From: Linum tenue
Lineage: Eukaryota; Streptophyta; Magnoliopsida; Malpighiales; Linaceae
Direction: 5' to 3'
Assembly: GCA_946122785.1 (NCBI GenBank)
Contig: CAMGYJ010000006.1
Span: 3,644,734-3,708,733 of the forward strand
Length of the DNA: 64,000 nt
Shown here: piece after piece, positions 11,485-23,435 of the stretch
How positions within the stretch are numbered: position 1 is the stretch's first letter
Layout: the number at the start of each line of letters is the position of its first letter
Notes under the pieces: model-generated
What the model was told of the DNA's origin: nothing
Seen by the model: only the letters and a program-made list of their open reading frames with translations
The model's database searches: none
Program-made: the position numbers and the translations under genes

Positions 11485-12290
11485 CAAAGTGGAACCAAAA
11501 GAGCCAAAGAAAAGGTCAAGCCCACCCCCACACTTAAGAACAGAAAGCAGCCTAACCATGGTTTCATCCATAGTTCGGGGGTCAAAAACTCGATAAATCA
11601 AGCATAATCTGGGTGGGGGTGCACATTCACAAGAAAATAGGCAACTCAAGGTTCACATCCATAGCAAATACACCCTCAAACTACATCATTAAGGGCCCCA
11701 ACCGGTGGCCACAACATGGCATGGAAAACAGGCATTTCATCGAACACCTTGTGTGCACTATTAAGGTAAGCATGAAATTGGCCAAATTCTTGCACACAAG
11801 GGCTCAAACAAGCAAAGGGGACTTTTCCCAACATAATTCAATCATATCCCATGCATTCCCCTCAATCAATTTCACACAAATCACATGATTCAATAAGGTT
11901 CTCTAACATACACCCTACACACTCAATTCTCCACAATTAACATAGTTAGGGGCAAAATCAAACCTGGAGACTCAAGTAGAGGTGTAGGGGATGATGAGGG
12001 GAAGACAATGGAATCGACGAAACGTCGAAAAACTGGCCGGAAATGCTCGTCGGAGCCTCGCCGGATTCTCGCCGGAAATCGCCTCTGGCGACAAAAACGT
12101 CGCCCAAACGGGCTCAAACTCGAGGGATAGGCCGCTTTGGGTGTAGAAGGAGTGGGTTGGTGTTGGTTTGGTGAAAAAATGACCCAAAGCGGCCAAAAAA
12201 TCGGAAAAAGGTGGGTTTGTCGCGGTTTTCCGGCGAGGGCAGAGGATTCCGGCGAGTATTTTGGGTTTTCTGACCAGAATGGCCGTGCAG
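11485..12290. other. E1 spacer between gag-protease and ORF2, non-palindromic part
   Basis: Non-coding element sequence, probably intronic for ORF2. A polypurine-like tract lies at 11525-11537. Overlapping ORFs in both directions show no recognisable domain. Confidence 0.5.
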
Positions 12291-12625
12291 GCCATTTATA
12301 TAGACCGTGCCTCGGCTGCACGGGCAGGGGCGCACGGCCGTGCACGGCTTGCTTCTGCCCGTGCAGGCCGACACGGCCTGGCCGAGGATGTTGCACGGCC
12401 GTGCACATGACAATTTTGGTCGTGCCATTATGACCGAGAGCTCGCACGGCCAAGGGGGGATACCCGCACGGCCGTGCGAGTCAAAGTGATGCCCGTGCCA
12501 GACGCACGGCCAGGCGGAGCGCACGGCCGTGCACATTGCACTTCTGGCCGTGCGACTTTTACCGAGAGCTCGCACGGCCAAGGGGGATATCCGCACGGCC
12601 GTGCAAGTTGAGGTCTTGGCCGTGC
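12291..12625. repeat. Spacer palindrome cluster, GCACGGCCGTGC type (E1)
   Basis: At least four full GCACGGCCGTGC palindromes and many half-sites (GCACGGCC, GGCCGTGC, GCCCGTGC), spaced by CCGAGAGCTC-like bases. The same motif fills 7795-8225 and 16675-17110 in the LTRs, so E1 carries the motif in both LTR and internal non-coding DNA. Confidence 0.85.
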
Positions 12626-12749
12626 GACTTGCTGGAGTCCCGAAATCAACCTGTTTTCACTCAAAAACGACACTTGACTCTGGATCAACATCTCAAGACT
12701 CAAAAACACACAAAATCAAATGAAAAAGAGTAAGAAAATGCAAACCTCG

Positions 12750-12767
12750 GTGGGGTTGCCTCCCCAC
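12750..12767 (-). other. Hairpin just after the gag-protease stop (E1)
   Basis: The minus strand reads GTGGGG-AGGCAA-CCCCAC, a perfect six-base-pair stem, next to AAGAAGCGCTTGT. This GCGCTTGTGGGGAGGCAACC segment is a hallmark downstream of the main ORF in plant Athila/Tat elements. E2 has it at 54693-54710 with one stem mismatch. Confidence 0.6.
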
Positions 12768-12812
12768 AAGCGCTTCTTTACCGTCTTTTAGCTGGACGCT
12801 AGTAGAGGATGA

Positions 12813-15596
12813 TCAAGGAAGTGTAGGATCAGGTGCCTTCAAGAGCGGATCCACATCGCTCTTGAGGTACAGCTTCAAATGGTGGCCATGTACACGATGA
12901 ATGTGGCCACCTGCATTTGCCAGCTCGACTTGGCCATCCGGCAAGATACAAGCAAGTGAATACTCGGATGGCCAAGGTGGGGGCGGGACCAGCTCATAGT
13001 GGTCTCCGGCTTTCTTTCGAGCGGGCTTAGCTGCCTGCAGTTTCGGCCGCCACTCCTCCTTGATCTGTTCTTTGGATGACGGAGTGGTCTGGAGTGGCGG
13101 CGAAGGTGTGGGAGGCGGGTCCTGCAAAATAGGCAGCACAGAAGGATACACGACAGACTCGTGCTCCCGGTGAGATACAGCATGCAGAGGTAACGAAGCA
13201 GGTATAGTGTTAGCAACTGAAAACGTTATTCGCTCCTCGCCATCCCTCAAAACTAAGGTCCCATCATGCACATCTATGAGAGCCTTGGCGGTGGCCAGGA
13301 AAGGCCTTCCCAGTATAAGAGGCACTTCTGTGTCCTCACTGATGTCCAGGATAACAAAATCCACCGGATATGTGAATTTGCCAACCTTAACCAGAAGGTC
13401 TTCCACTATACCCCTAGGATGCACTACGGATCTGTCAGCTAATTGAAGGGTCATTCTAGTAGCACGGGGTTCACCTAGGCCTAGTTTCATGAACAATTTA
13501 TATGGAATAATATTGATACTAGCACCTAAATCCGCCAAGGACTTCTCTACATGCAATTTATCAATAGAGCACGGGATAGTGAAACTACCTGGGTCCTTTT
13601 TCTTATGCGGAAGCTTGTTCTGCAGAATAGCCGAGCACTCCTCGCTGAGCTCCACAGTGGCCAACTCACTCAGCTTCTGCTTCTTTGAGAGAAGCTCTTT
13701 CAGAAACTTCGCATACTTCGGCATTTGCGATAGTGCCTCCAGGAAGGGCACTTGGACATTCAGCTTCTTAAGCATGGCCATGAAGTTCTCGAACTCTGCC
13801 TCCAGCCTGTCTTTGTGCAGCCGAGTAGGGAAAGGGAGTTTAGGGACATACTCCTTCACTACTGGTTGCGGTTTAGGTGCAGGCACCTCAACCTCCTTCT
13901 CTACTTCTTGTTCAACCACTGGAGATGCTGCAACAGGGCTTTCTCTCTCTGGTTTCCGAGCAGGGGGATCAATAGTCATCTTGCCACTCCTGGTCATGAT
14001 GGCATTGCAGCGCTCATCCGAGGTCTGCGGGTGAGGGATGGTCTGCCCGGGTAGAGTACCAGGAGCCCTTTGAGCTACTGCCTGGGCCACGCTCCCCAGC
14101 TGGGTCTGGATATCCTGCAAAACAGCCTGTGTGTTCCTCTGACCAGCTTCAAGAGCCAGGAATTTACCCGAGGCCTTCTCCATGAACTGCTCAAAGGTGT
14201 TGAATTTCTGAGCACTAGCACTGGCGAGAGAACCCACCAAGTCCCGCAGTTCAGCCATCTGATCATTCTGCATCGGGGCAGCAGGTGCTGCACCTGGTTG
14301 CTGGAAAGGCCGCGGCTGTGATTGAGCAGCGTGCCCCTGCATGGGCTGATAAAGAGACTGTTGTTGCTGCTGTAATTTCCCCTGTCTGGGCTGATATGGT
14401 GGCCTCTGAAAGCCTGGTGGTCCCTAGGGAGCTGGTGGTCTGGGATTTGGCCCAGCCCAGGAGAAGTTAGGATGCTGGCGCCACCCCTCATTGTACGTGT
14501 TGCTGTAGGGGTCATTGCGCCTGGCGTTATTAATGAAGTTCACCTGCTCCTGGGGTGTGGTTGATTCCTTCATCGCCTGGCAGTCCTCCACCGTATGATG
14601 GGTGCTTTCGCACCATTGGCAGAGCATCGCCTGCTGCTGCCCGGTCCCTGGAATCATGCCTGAACGATCGATAGCTAAGACCAGCTTCGATACTACCTGC
14701 ACCAAATCAGAGGGATGGGCTCCCACAGAATGCACACCACGGCTGGGTGCTCTCCTGGATCTCCTGGCAGTGCCCCAATCATAACCATTCTCCGCCATCT
14801 CTTCAAAGAGTTGATTCAGCTGTGGCGGGGTTTTGGTCAACATGTTCCCGCCACAAACCGAATCGATCAGCTGCTTGTCCTCCGGGAAAAGGGCGTGATA
14901 GAAGGTGCCCACCTTGAATGCATCATTGAAACCATGATTGGGACACCTGAGAAAGAGGCTGGTGTATCTCTCCCAAGCGTCCCTAATGGTCTCATCCTCA
15001 TCCTGAGAAAAATGTGTAATCTGCTTCTGGAGATCAGCTGTCTTGGATCGAGGATGGTAGCGGGTGAGGAACTTGTCCACCAGGTTGGCGAACGTGGTGA
15101 TGGAGCCCGGAGGTCGAGTGTCTAGCCACTCCTTGGCCTGCCCCTTCAAGGTGAATGGGAAGTACCTCAGCTGGATGGCATCTGCTGGTACCCCATTGAT
15201 CTTGATTCCATCGATGAGCTCGTGGAATCGCCTGAGATGTGATCGAGGGCACTCTCCCTCCTTACCACGGAACACCACTGAACCGCGCAGCATGGTGATC
15301 ACTGAGGTGCTCACCTCAAAGTTGTTGGCTGGGACATGAGGGTGTTGAATGGGTGACCTCATGTCTGCAGCCCTAGCGGTCCAGTAGGATCCCATGGTCT
15401 GCTCATCTGGGTTGATCATCTCTTGGTTCTGCGGATCACCCATCTCTCCTTCCACTTCTTCTTCTTCTCCTAACTGTAGCTGTGACAGCGCCTTCTCCGC
15501 AGCCAGTCGCGCCTTTAGAACCCGCTTGGAGTTCCTGCAGGTTCGTTCAAGCTCCTGGTCAAGTGGTAGTAGATCTCCCAACTGGCTACGGGTCAT
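12813..15596 (-). CDS. E1 gag-protease polyprotein with one in-frame TAG
   Basis: About 928 codons in one frame, starting at the ATG at 15596 and ending at 12813, with a single TAG at 14424-14426. The N-terminal part is a retrotransposon Gag (DAIQLRYFPFTLKGQAKEWL, then a WERY block), followed by a CCHC zinc knuckle CQWCESTHHTVEDC. After the TAG comes a Q/P-rich linker, then an aspartic protease with the Athila-type active site LADLGASIN and the flap-side ILGRPFLAT. The ORF ends shortly after the protease; no RT, RNase H or integrase follows. Compared with E2 there is an 18-base insertion containing the TAG. Gag builds virus-like particles and the protease processes them, so this element could supply its own Gag but not polymerase or integrase. 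Confidence 0.88.
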
Positions 15597-15716
15597 GCAC
15601 TACCTGCACACAATCAGCAGAAGCAACCCGTGAAGGCACACAGGTGGAAGAGATAAAATGCAGTAAATAAAAGCTAGAGTAACAAATTCTCACGTTTCCC
15701 CAATAATCTAGAGGGT

Positions 15717-15734
15717 TCCCCGGCAACGGCGCCA
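15717..15734 (-). other. E1 primer binding site (tRNA-Asp)
   Basis: The plus strand reads TCCCCGGCAACGGCGCCA, the exact 3' end of plant tRNA-Asp including CCA. The minus strand TGGCGCCGTTGCCGGGGA therefore primes minus-strand DNA synthesis, as in Athila/Tat elements. It lies six bases from the LTR. Confidence 0.92.
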
Positions 15735-15740
15735 AAAACT

Positions 15741-17307
15741 TAACACGCCAAAACACAACACCAAACTGCGACCAAGTGTAATCGCAGTCCAGGAATGCAG
15801 TAACAGGCAAGTTTAATTATCAACCCGGGGTCTAGATCTACTGCTTACTCCGTGATTCTCTATTATCTAGCAAACTAGTTCGAGTGATTGTTGTGAAAAG
15901 TAAAAGCAACAAGAAAGCAGTAAATTGGTCGGTTCTCTAAAGCAGGCAAGAGTCACTCGGGATTGAGTCCCCCTAGCCCCTTAGTTAGGTTCAATTGTAA
16001 TTCCCTGGGTTGATTTACTGTTGATTAGACTGCGGAAGATCCGACAGTAGCTTGGAATCTCTTAAGCTGACCAAGCCCTCTCAGTCTAACTACCCGGCAG
16101 ACGACTAGTCTTCACCGAGATAGAAAGCTGAGGCTATGAACACAGAACTCCACTACTGGCGCCAAGAACACCAGTACAAAGCAGTAAACTGGCTAACTCT
16201 CATATAGCCAATCTCCTACTATCGAATAAAGAGGCTCTAACAACCTAATCAGATTCTATCTATCTCAGGTTGCAGCAGAAATTGAGAAAAACTGATCAGA
16301 CTCAAATCAATTCAATAAACATGCGTCATTCGATTAAAATCAAACAGTAATGTCATCCCAAGTCATTAAAATCAAATCCCTAACACAAGGAACTAGGGTT
16401 CTTCATACCCAAGTGAGAGAAGGGTTCTACTCCATAGAGAGAGAAGAGAAAACAAGAATCGGATTAGTCATACTCATAACGATGAGGATAATCTGCTCCG
16501 GGACGATGATTTCCACTCCTATGATGATCTCCAAGCTCGATTCGATGAAATCCAGCTCTAAGACAGCTTCTAGGGTGTGTTCTTCTACTTTCTCTCTCTA
16601 TGGCTCTGTTTTTGCTCTGAAAACACGATTCTCCCACTTTTGGCTCGGAATAGGCTCTAAAACCAGGATTTCCCGACACGCACAGCCAGGGTGCACGGCC
16701 GTGCATACCACCCACTTGGCCGTGCAGCTCCAAAACGCGGCGTATCAATTAACTCGATCCTCAGGCTTCTCGCACGGCCAGGGTGCACGGCCATGCAGGG
16801 ATCCCGGCCAGCCCGTGCTCGGCCTCGGCCAAAACCGCACGGCCAGAGTTGCAATTTGCACGGCCGTGTGGTTTCCATGGCTTGCCCGTGCGTGGCCTCG
16901 GCAAAAGGCGCACGGCCTGAGTTGTCATTCGCACGGCCGTGCGACGCCATGGCCTGCCCGTGCTCGGCCTCGGCCAAAACCGCACGGCCAGAGTTGCACT
17001 TTGCACGGCCGTGTGGTTTCCATGGCTTGCCCGTGCGTGGCCTCGGCAAAAGGCGCACGGCCTGAGTTGTCATTCGCACGGCCGTGCGACGCCATGGCCT
17101 GTCCGTGCAGCTTCCTTGAAGCCTCGCCATTCGTCCGATCTTCGTCCAATCGACCCCAGGCTCGCTCCTAAGCCTTCATTCACGTACTAGGACCTGAAAT
17201 ATCACAAACAAGCACAACCTAGCGTGAAATCGGCCTAAAACACGAGAATCAACACCTCAAACGGTGTAAGAACGGGGGTAAAAACATGTGTAAATGACGG
17301 TCTATCA
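15741..17307 (-). repeat. E1 5' LTR (right)
   Basis: Nearly identical to 6855-8422. Its outer end reads GACGGTCTATCA and its inner end TAACACGCC. The GCACGGCCGTGC cluster is at 16675-17110. As the 5' LTR in element sense it should hold the promoter, but I could not place a TATA box with confidence. Confidence 0.93.
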
Positions 17308-17479
17308 CCGACCGTGGGGGCCGAGTTTAGGGTTCAGGGTTTAGGGTTCAGAGTTCAGGGTTCAGGGTTTAGGTTTCAGGGTTAAGGTTTAAGGGTTTAG
17401 GGTTTAGGATTTAGGATTCAGGGTTTAGTGTTCTGGGTTTAGGGTTCAGGGTTTGGGGTTTGGGATTCCAGATTTCCCC
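17308..17479. repeat. End of GC-rich array passing into degenerate telomere-like repeats
   Basis: After the CCGAC duplication the GC-rich array resumes for one unit (CGTGGGGGCCGAG). It then gives way to about 150 bases of TTTAGGG and TTCAGGG variants (17325-17475), the plant telomere motif in degenerate form. Confidence 0.8.
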
Positions 17480-19491
17480 GGTCTGCTTCTCGTGAGCCTG
17501 GCTTGAGTCTAGAACTCGCATTGAGAGAGATAGGGGTCGTCTTAGAAGACCAGTTGACCTCGTAAGTTGCTATATGATCTATGAAATCCCCTACCGACGA
17601 TGGGTCCCGCCGAAGAGCATAAATCCCCTGTCGGGTATTCTTAAACCAGACCGGGGATTAATCCCTTACTCGATGCGGAGCGTTTTGAAATCCCTAGCTG
17701 GTCACCCAAAATCCCCGACCGGGGATAGCGATTTCTCTGTTTCTTAAGGGAAAGAAGGGCAAAATTGAAAGGGTTTCGAGTTTTAGAGAAAGAAAATGAT
17801 TCCTAGAGAGAGAAAGTGACAAACCAGAGTTCCCAAGTGCCATAGATCGATCTTCATCACCATTGGAGCTCGGCCAACACTTGGAGAAGTGCCGATTGAC
17901 GACCAGGAGCAGAAACCCATCCTTCAAAGAATGATTTCTGCATCTGAGCTAGCTTTTGCTTCTCTCTCCATGGAGTAACCTCCTCATTCTTCTGGGTATG
18001 GAGAACCCTAGATTTGTATGTTAGGTCTGATTGTATGTAGGGGTGTTCAAATGGTTACCATGGTTATTACCAAACCAAATAAGGCTAAATTTCATTAACC
18101 ATGGAATACAATATCATAACCAAACCATCCAAACTAATACAACAACCAAGTTAACCAAATTAAAGTTTAATCGGTTTGGTTAATTGGTTAACCAGATTAA
18201 CCAATATAAAATCACATTATCATTAAGTGAGAAAATTTCGGTTAATTTATCAATTCACAATTTATATTTTATATAATGAATAAAACATAACAATCAACAC
18301 ATAGTTATAGTTGACCCTTAACATAAATACATGCAACTAAGACAATTATCTTACGGTTAGTATAGAAGTATTCACCTAACAAAAATTTATCACAATGGTA
18401 TGGGTTAGCGAATTTTGTGTTTGTTTGAATTGAATTAGTCTTTTAGCAATTTTCATAGGCTGAAAAGGACCTTGCTTTCAAGTTTTCATCCAACATAATG
18501 TATGAAATTTATCTAAATTAGGCGTTCATATGTTGTGGTCTACACTCTATATATACAAATATACAACAATATCAAGCTTTATATTTTATGAGTCTAAAAG
18601 GGATGAACGTTCAACTCTTGAGTGGTTATTCAAAGTAATAAGCATGTGTATATATTAGATATATGGCTATTTATTTATCTGGTTAATTTGGTTTGGCTGG
18701 TTATGAGTGTCTGAAACCAAACCAAATCACCTAAACCAAACAAGCTAAAAACTTTAACCAAACCAAACCAATTATCCAAATTAACCAAACCAAATTATTC
18801 AAATAGTACTGGTTAAAACGGTTACCATAGCAACCACACCGTTTGAACACCCCTAATTGTATGAACCCAAGTAGTGAATTCATTGGTTTGATTATATTCA
18901 ATTGAGGTTTGAATTGATGAATGACATGAATCCTGATCACATTCCTGTCGTTTCTGCTTTGACCTAGAATGATAATATCTGCCTAGGTTGATAGAGTACC
19001 CTTGATTGAAGGTAGTGAATTGATGACTTTAGTCGAGGAGTTAATTCACTATTCTGTACTAGATTTACTCCAGTAGAGGAGGTTTTGTTCGTTAGGGCCT
19101 CAATCCGTTTACTCCGGTGGAGGTTAGTCGCCCGCTGGAGACTCAGATTGAGAGGGTCTTGAGACCTTTAGTCGAGACTGCAGACTGTTTAAGAACCTCC
19201 CGCAATATATCTATATTTGAATTTGGACTTGGTGAATTACAATTCGGTTTAACTGCAGTCTAGAGGGAACTATATCCGGGTGACCTCTCTCAACTTGAAA
19301 ACAACCGTTTACTGCTTTGTTTGTTTGTTTGCTAAGATTGTCACTACATTTTCACTGCTAAATAATAAGGATTCACGGAGTAGTCAGCATACTTAGGACC
19401 CGGGTTGACATTAAAACCCAAGTCCGCTATACTACGCTCTAGTGAGTGGTTACACTTTGCCATTTTCTAGTGTGACGGTAAAGGCGAGTCA
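17480..19491 (+). mobile_element. Truncated LTR remnant of the E1/E2 family, plus orientation, interrupted by a hAT MITE
   Basis: Excluding the MITE (18038-18855), this matches the reverse complement of the solo LTR at 22014-23355. Shared parts are the telltale end (AAAATGGCAAAGTG region, GAGTCA at 19491), the GTTTGTTTGCTA block, the first-exon-like stretch with CTCCATGGAG, and GACCGGGGAT palindromes near 17660-17730. The expected TGATAGACC start was not found at the left, so it is truncated or recombined there. The satellite begins at once after 19491. Confidence 0.7.
18038..18855. mobile_element. hAT-type MITE, 818 bp
   Basis: The termini are TAGGGGTGTTCAAATGG and, inverted, TAGGGGTGTTCAAACGG. 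An 8-bp target duplication ATTGTATG lies on both sides (18030-18037 and 18856-18863), the hAT signature. The interior is AT-rich and repeats GGTTAACC/AACCAAAC-like motifs; there is no transposase. Confidence 0.9.
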
Positions 19492-22013
19492 ATGATTAAG
19501 TCCATTAAGCACCGAGTTTGGCGGATTTATTCCGGTTCATTTTTTGGCAAATTCCAAAGGGGTACCATTACAAATTTCAGGCGATTTTTCCGGAATGCCA
19601 TTTTCTTTCGATTCTAGAAACTACAGATCATGGAATCAGGCCGAGGTTATTCTCCACCGATAATGAAGTCTATTGATCTTATTCTCGACGGATGATAAAT
19701 CCATTAAGCACAGATTTGGGCAAATTTATTTTCGGATGGCATTTCGTAAATTATGGGGCGACAAAGGGCCAATTTCCTTGGATTTTGAAGGCTACAGGTC
19801 ACGGATTTGGCCTAAGGTTATTCTTCAACAATGATTATGTCCATTAAGCACCGATTTGGGCGGATTTATTCCGGGTCAATATTTGGCAGATTCCAAAGGG
19901 GTACCATTACAGATTTCAGGTTATTTTTCCGAATAGCCATTTTCTTTCGATTCTGGGGACTACAGATCATGGAATCAGGCCGAGGCTATTCTCCACCGAT
20001 AATGAAGTCTATTGATCTTATTCTCCACCGATGATAAGTCCATTAAGCACCGATTTGGGCCAATTTATTTTTGGATTGCATTTTCGTAATTTATGGGGCG
20101 ACGAAAGGCTATTTTCATTGGATTTTGAAGGCTAAAGGTCACGGATTCGGCCTTAGACTATTTTTCAACGATGATTAAGTCCATTAAGCACAGATTTGGG
20201 CGGATTTATTCCGAGTCAATTTTTGGCAGATTCCAAAGGGGTACCATCACAGATTTTGGGTGAGTTTTCTGAAATGCCATTTTCTTTCGATTCTAGAGAC
20301 TATAGATCACGGAATTAGGACGAGGCTATTATCCACCGATAATTATTTCTATTGATCCTATTCTCCACGGATGATAAGTCAATTAAGCACCGATTTGAGC
20401 CAATTTATTTTCGGATGGCATTTCGTAAGTTATGGGGCGAAGAAAGACCATTTTCTTTGGATTTGAAGGCTACAGGTCACGGATTTGGCCTGAGGCTATT
20501 CTTCAACGATGTTTAAATCCATTAAGCACCGATTTGGGCAGATTTATTCCGGGTCAATTTTTGGCAGATTCCAAAGGGGTACTATCACAGATTTCGGGCG
20601 ATTTTTCCGAAATGCCATTTTCTTTCGATTCTGGAGACTTCAGATCACGAAATCAGGCCGAGGCAATTCTTCACCGATAATAAAGTCTACAGATCCTATT
20701 CTCGACGGATGATAAGTCAATTAAGCACCGATTTACGCCAATTTATTTTCGGATGACATTTTCGTAATTTATAGGGCGACGAAAGTCCATTTTCTTTGGA
20801 TTTTGAAGGCTATAGGTCACGGATTCAGCCTGAGGCTATTCTTCAACGATTATTAAGTCCATTAAGCACCGATTTGGGCGGATTTATTCCGGGTTAATTT
20901 TTGGCAGATTCTAAAGGCGTACCATCACAGATTTCGGGCGATTTCCCCTAAATGTCATTTATTCCGGGTTAATTTTTGGCAGATTCCAAAGGGTACCATC
21001 ACAATTTTGGGCGATTTTTCCGAAATGCCATTTTCTTTCGATTCTGGAGGCTACAGATCACGGAATCAGGCCAAGACTATTCTCCATCGATAATGAAGTC
21101 TATTGATCCTACTCTCCACGAATTATAAGTCCAGTAAGAACCGATTTGGGCCAATTTATTTTCGGATGACATTTTCGTAATTTATGGTTTGCGAAAGGCC
21201 ATTTTCTTTGGATTTTGAAGGCTATAGGTCACGGATTCGGCCTGAGGCTATTCCTCAATGATGATTAAGTTCATTAAGCACCGATTTGGGCAGATTTATT
21301 CCGGGTCAATATTTGGCAGATTCACAAATGGGTTTCATCACACATTTCGGGCGATTTTCCAAAATGCCATTTTCCTTCTATTCTGGGGACTACAGATCAA
21401 GGAATCCGGCCGAGGCTATTCTCCACCGATAATGAAGTCTACTGATCCTATTCTCGACGGATGATAAGTCCATTAAGCACCGATTTGGGATAATTTATTT
21501 TCCGATGGCATTTTCATAATTTATGGGCGACGAAAGGCCATTTTCTTTGGATTTTGAAGGCTGCATGTCACGGATTCGGCCTGATGCTATTCTTCAACGA
21601 TGGTTAAGTCCATTAAGCACCGATTTGGGCGGATTTATTCAGGGTCAATTTTTGGCAGATTCCAAAGGGGTTCCATCACAAATTTAAGGCAATTTTTCCG
21701 AAATTCCATTTTCTTTCGATTCTGGAGGCTACAAATCACGGAATCAGGACGAGACTATTCTCTACCGACAATGAAGTCTATTGATCCTTCTCTCCACGGA
21801 TGATAAGTCCATTAAGCACCGATTTGAGCCAATTTATTTTCGGATGACATTTTCGTAATTTATGGGGCGACGAAAGGCCATTTTCTTTGGATTTTGAAGG
21901 CTGCAGGTCACGGATTCGGTCTGAGGCTATTCTTCAATGATGATTAAGTCCATTAAGCACCAATTTGGGAGGATTTATTATGGGTTAATTTTTGGCAGAT
22001 TCCAAAGGGGTAC
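19492..22013 (+). repeat. Satellite array A (diverged, orientation opposite to array B)
   Basis: Tandem copies of a dimeric satellite of about 340 bp. Each contains CCATTAAGCACCGATTTGGG twice per period, GGTCAATTTTTGGCAGATTCC, and TTCTTTCGATTCTGG. Units are visibly more diverged than in array B, with local duplications (for example about 20930-21000). The small ORFs here are periodic artefacts. Confidence 0.9.
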
Positions 22014-23355
22014 TGACTCACTCCTACTGTCACTCTAGAAAATGGCCAAGTGCAACCACTTCCTAAAGCGTAGTATAGCGGTTTTGGGTTTTATTATCAA
22101 CCCCGGTCCTAGATGTGATGACTACTCGGTGAATTCTCGTTATCTAGCGGTCAGCTTTTAGTGCAAATTCAAGCAAACCAAAAACACAAAGCAAGTATAC
22201 GGTTGTTGTCAAGTCAAGAGAGGTCACCCGGATATGGTTCCCCCTAGACTGCAGTTAAGTCGAATTGCAATTTACCAAGTTCAGTTTTCATGAAAGTTAT
22301 ACTGCGGAAGGTTCTTAATTAGCCTGAAGTCTCGACTAAAGGTCTCCAGACCCTCTCAATCTGAGCCTCTAGCGGGCGACTAACCTTCACCGGAGTAAAC
22401 AGATTGAGGCCCTAACGAACCAAACCTCCACTACCAAATTGACTTCGGTACAGAATAGCGGATTGGCTCCTCGACTAAAGTCACCAATTCGCCACCTTCG
22501 ATTAAGGGTACTCTATCAACCTAGGCAGATATTCTCATTCTAGGTCAAAGCAGAAACAACAGGAATTTGATCAGGATTCAAGTCATTCAATCATTCAAAC
22601 CTCAATCGAATATAATCAATTCACAAACTCTGTACTTGGGTTCATACAATCAGACCTAGCATACAAATCTAGGGTTCCCCATACCCAGATGAATGGGGAA
22701 ACTACTCCATAGAGAAAGAAGCAAAAGCAGATTCAGACGCGGAAATCATACTGTGAAGATGGATTTCTGCTCCTGGACGTTTAATCGGCACTTCTCCAAG
22801 CTCAAGCCGGGCTCCAATGGTGATGAAGATCGAGCTATGACACTTGGGAACTCTGGTTCGTCGCTTTCTCTCTCTAGGGATCGCTTTCTCTCTCCAAAAC
22901 TCGGAACCCTTCAATGTTGGCCTTCTTCTTCCTTTTATCAGCTGCCTGGTCGTGATACCCGGTCGAAATACCCGGTCGGGTATTTTGGGTTTCGACCGGG
23001 TATTTGCAAAACGCACCGTTTCTTTTAAGAGGAAAATCCCCGGTCTGACTTCATAATCCCCGACCGGGGATTTAAGTCATCTGCCCGGGCCCCTCTCTGT
23101 TTCTCGGGCGCCCAAAACAGTGAATACCCGGTCGGGTATTTGGCCACCTGACCGGGTATTTTCCTCCTGCGGCTCACTTTGTCCCAACTTCGCTCCTTTC
23201 GACCCAGAACTCGTTTCTCCGCCTCGATTTCAACGCCGGGACCTGAAATATGACATAAACACACACCCTAGCGTGAAATCGGCTTAAAACACTAGAATCC
23301 ACATCTCAAACGGCTTCAGAATGGGGTGAAAACATGTGTAATTATTGGTCTATCA
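22014..23355 (-). mobile_element. Solo LTR in satellite array A (TSD GGTAC)
   Basis: 1342 bp, starting TGACTCACTCC and ending GGTCTATCA. GGTAC lies at 22009-22013 and 23356-23360, and the satellite continues in register on both sides, so this is a clean solo LTR left by LTR-LTR recombination. Its palindrome block (22950-23165) is of a third type: TACCCGGTCGGGTA and ATCCCCGACCGGGGAT instead of the GGCCGT-centred motifs of E1 and E2. Confidence 0.92.
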
Positions 23356-23435
23356 GGTACCATCACAGATTTTAGGCGATTTTTACGAAATGTCATATTC
23401 TTTCGATTCTGGAGGCTACAAATCACGGAATCACG
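23356..23435 (+). repeat. Last satellite unit fragment of array A
   Basis: Continues the monomer interrupted at 22013 and stops within TCACGGAATCA. Confidence 0.8.

Larger units (their letters stand above)
6855..17307 (-). mobile_element. E1: complete non-autonomous Athila-like Ty3/gypsy LTR element
   Basis: A full-length 10.45-kb LTR retrotransposon on the minus strand. It is bounded by LTRs of 1568 and 1567 bp and by the 5-bp target duplication CCGAC (6850-6854 and 17308-17312). In element sense the order is 5' LTR (right), tRNA-Asp primer site, gag-protease, spacer with palindromes, splice acceptor and ORF2, a 1.5-kb non-coding tail, polypurine tract, and 3' LTR (left). No reverse transcriptase, RNase H or integrase motif is present, so mobilisation would need a helper element. 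The two LTRs differ at roughly 28 positions by hand tally (under 2 percent), so the insertion is fairly young. One terminus has mutated from TGACACG to TAACACG (15741). Confidence 0.93.

Noticed and set aside
12813..15596. Autonomous gypsy element with pol
   Set aside because: No RT, RNase H or integrase motifs were found between the protease and the 3' LTR in either E1 or E2; ORF2 does not resemble them.
15717..15734. tRNA-Asp gene
   Set aside because: Only the last 18 bases including CCA match, at the primer-site position beside the LTR; no cloverleaf.
17325..17475. Functional telomere
   Set aside because: The repeats are degenerate and internal, with other sequence on both sides.
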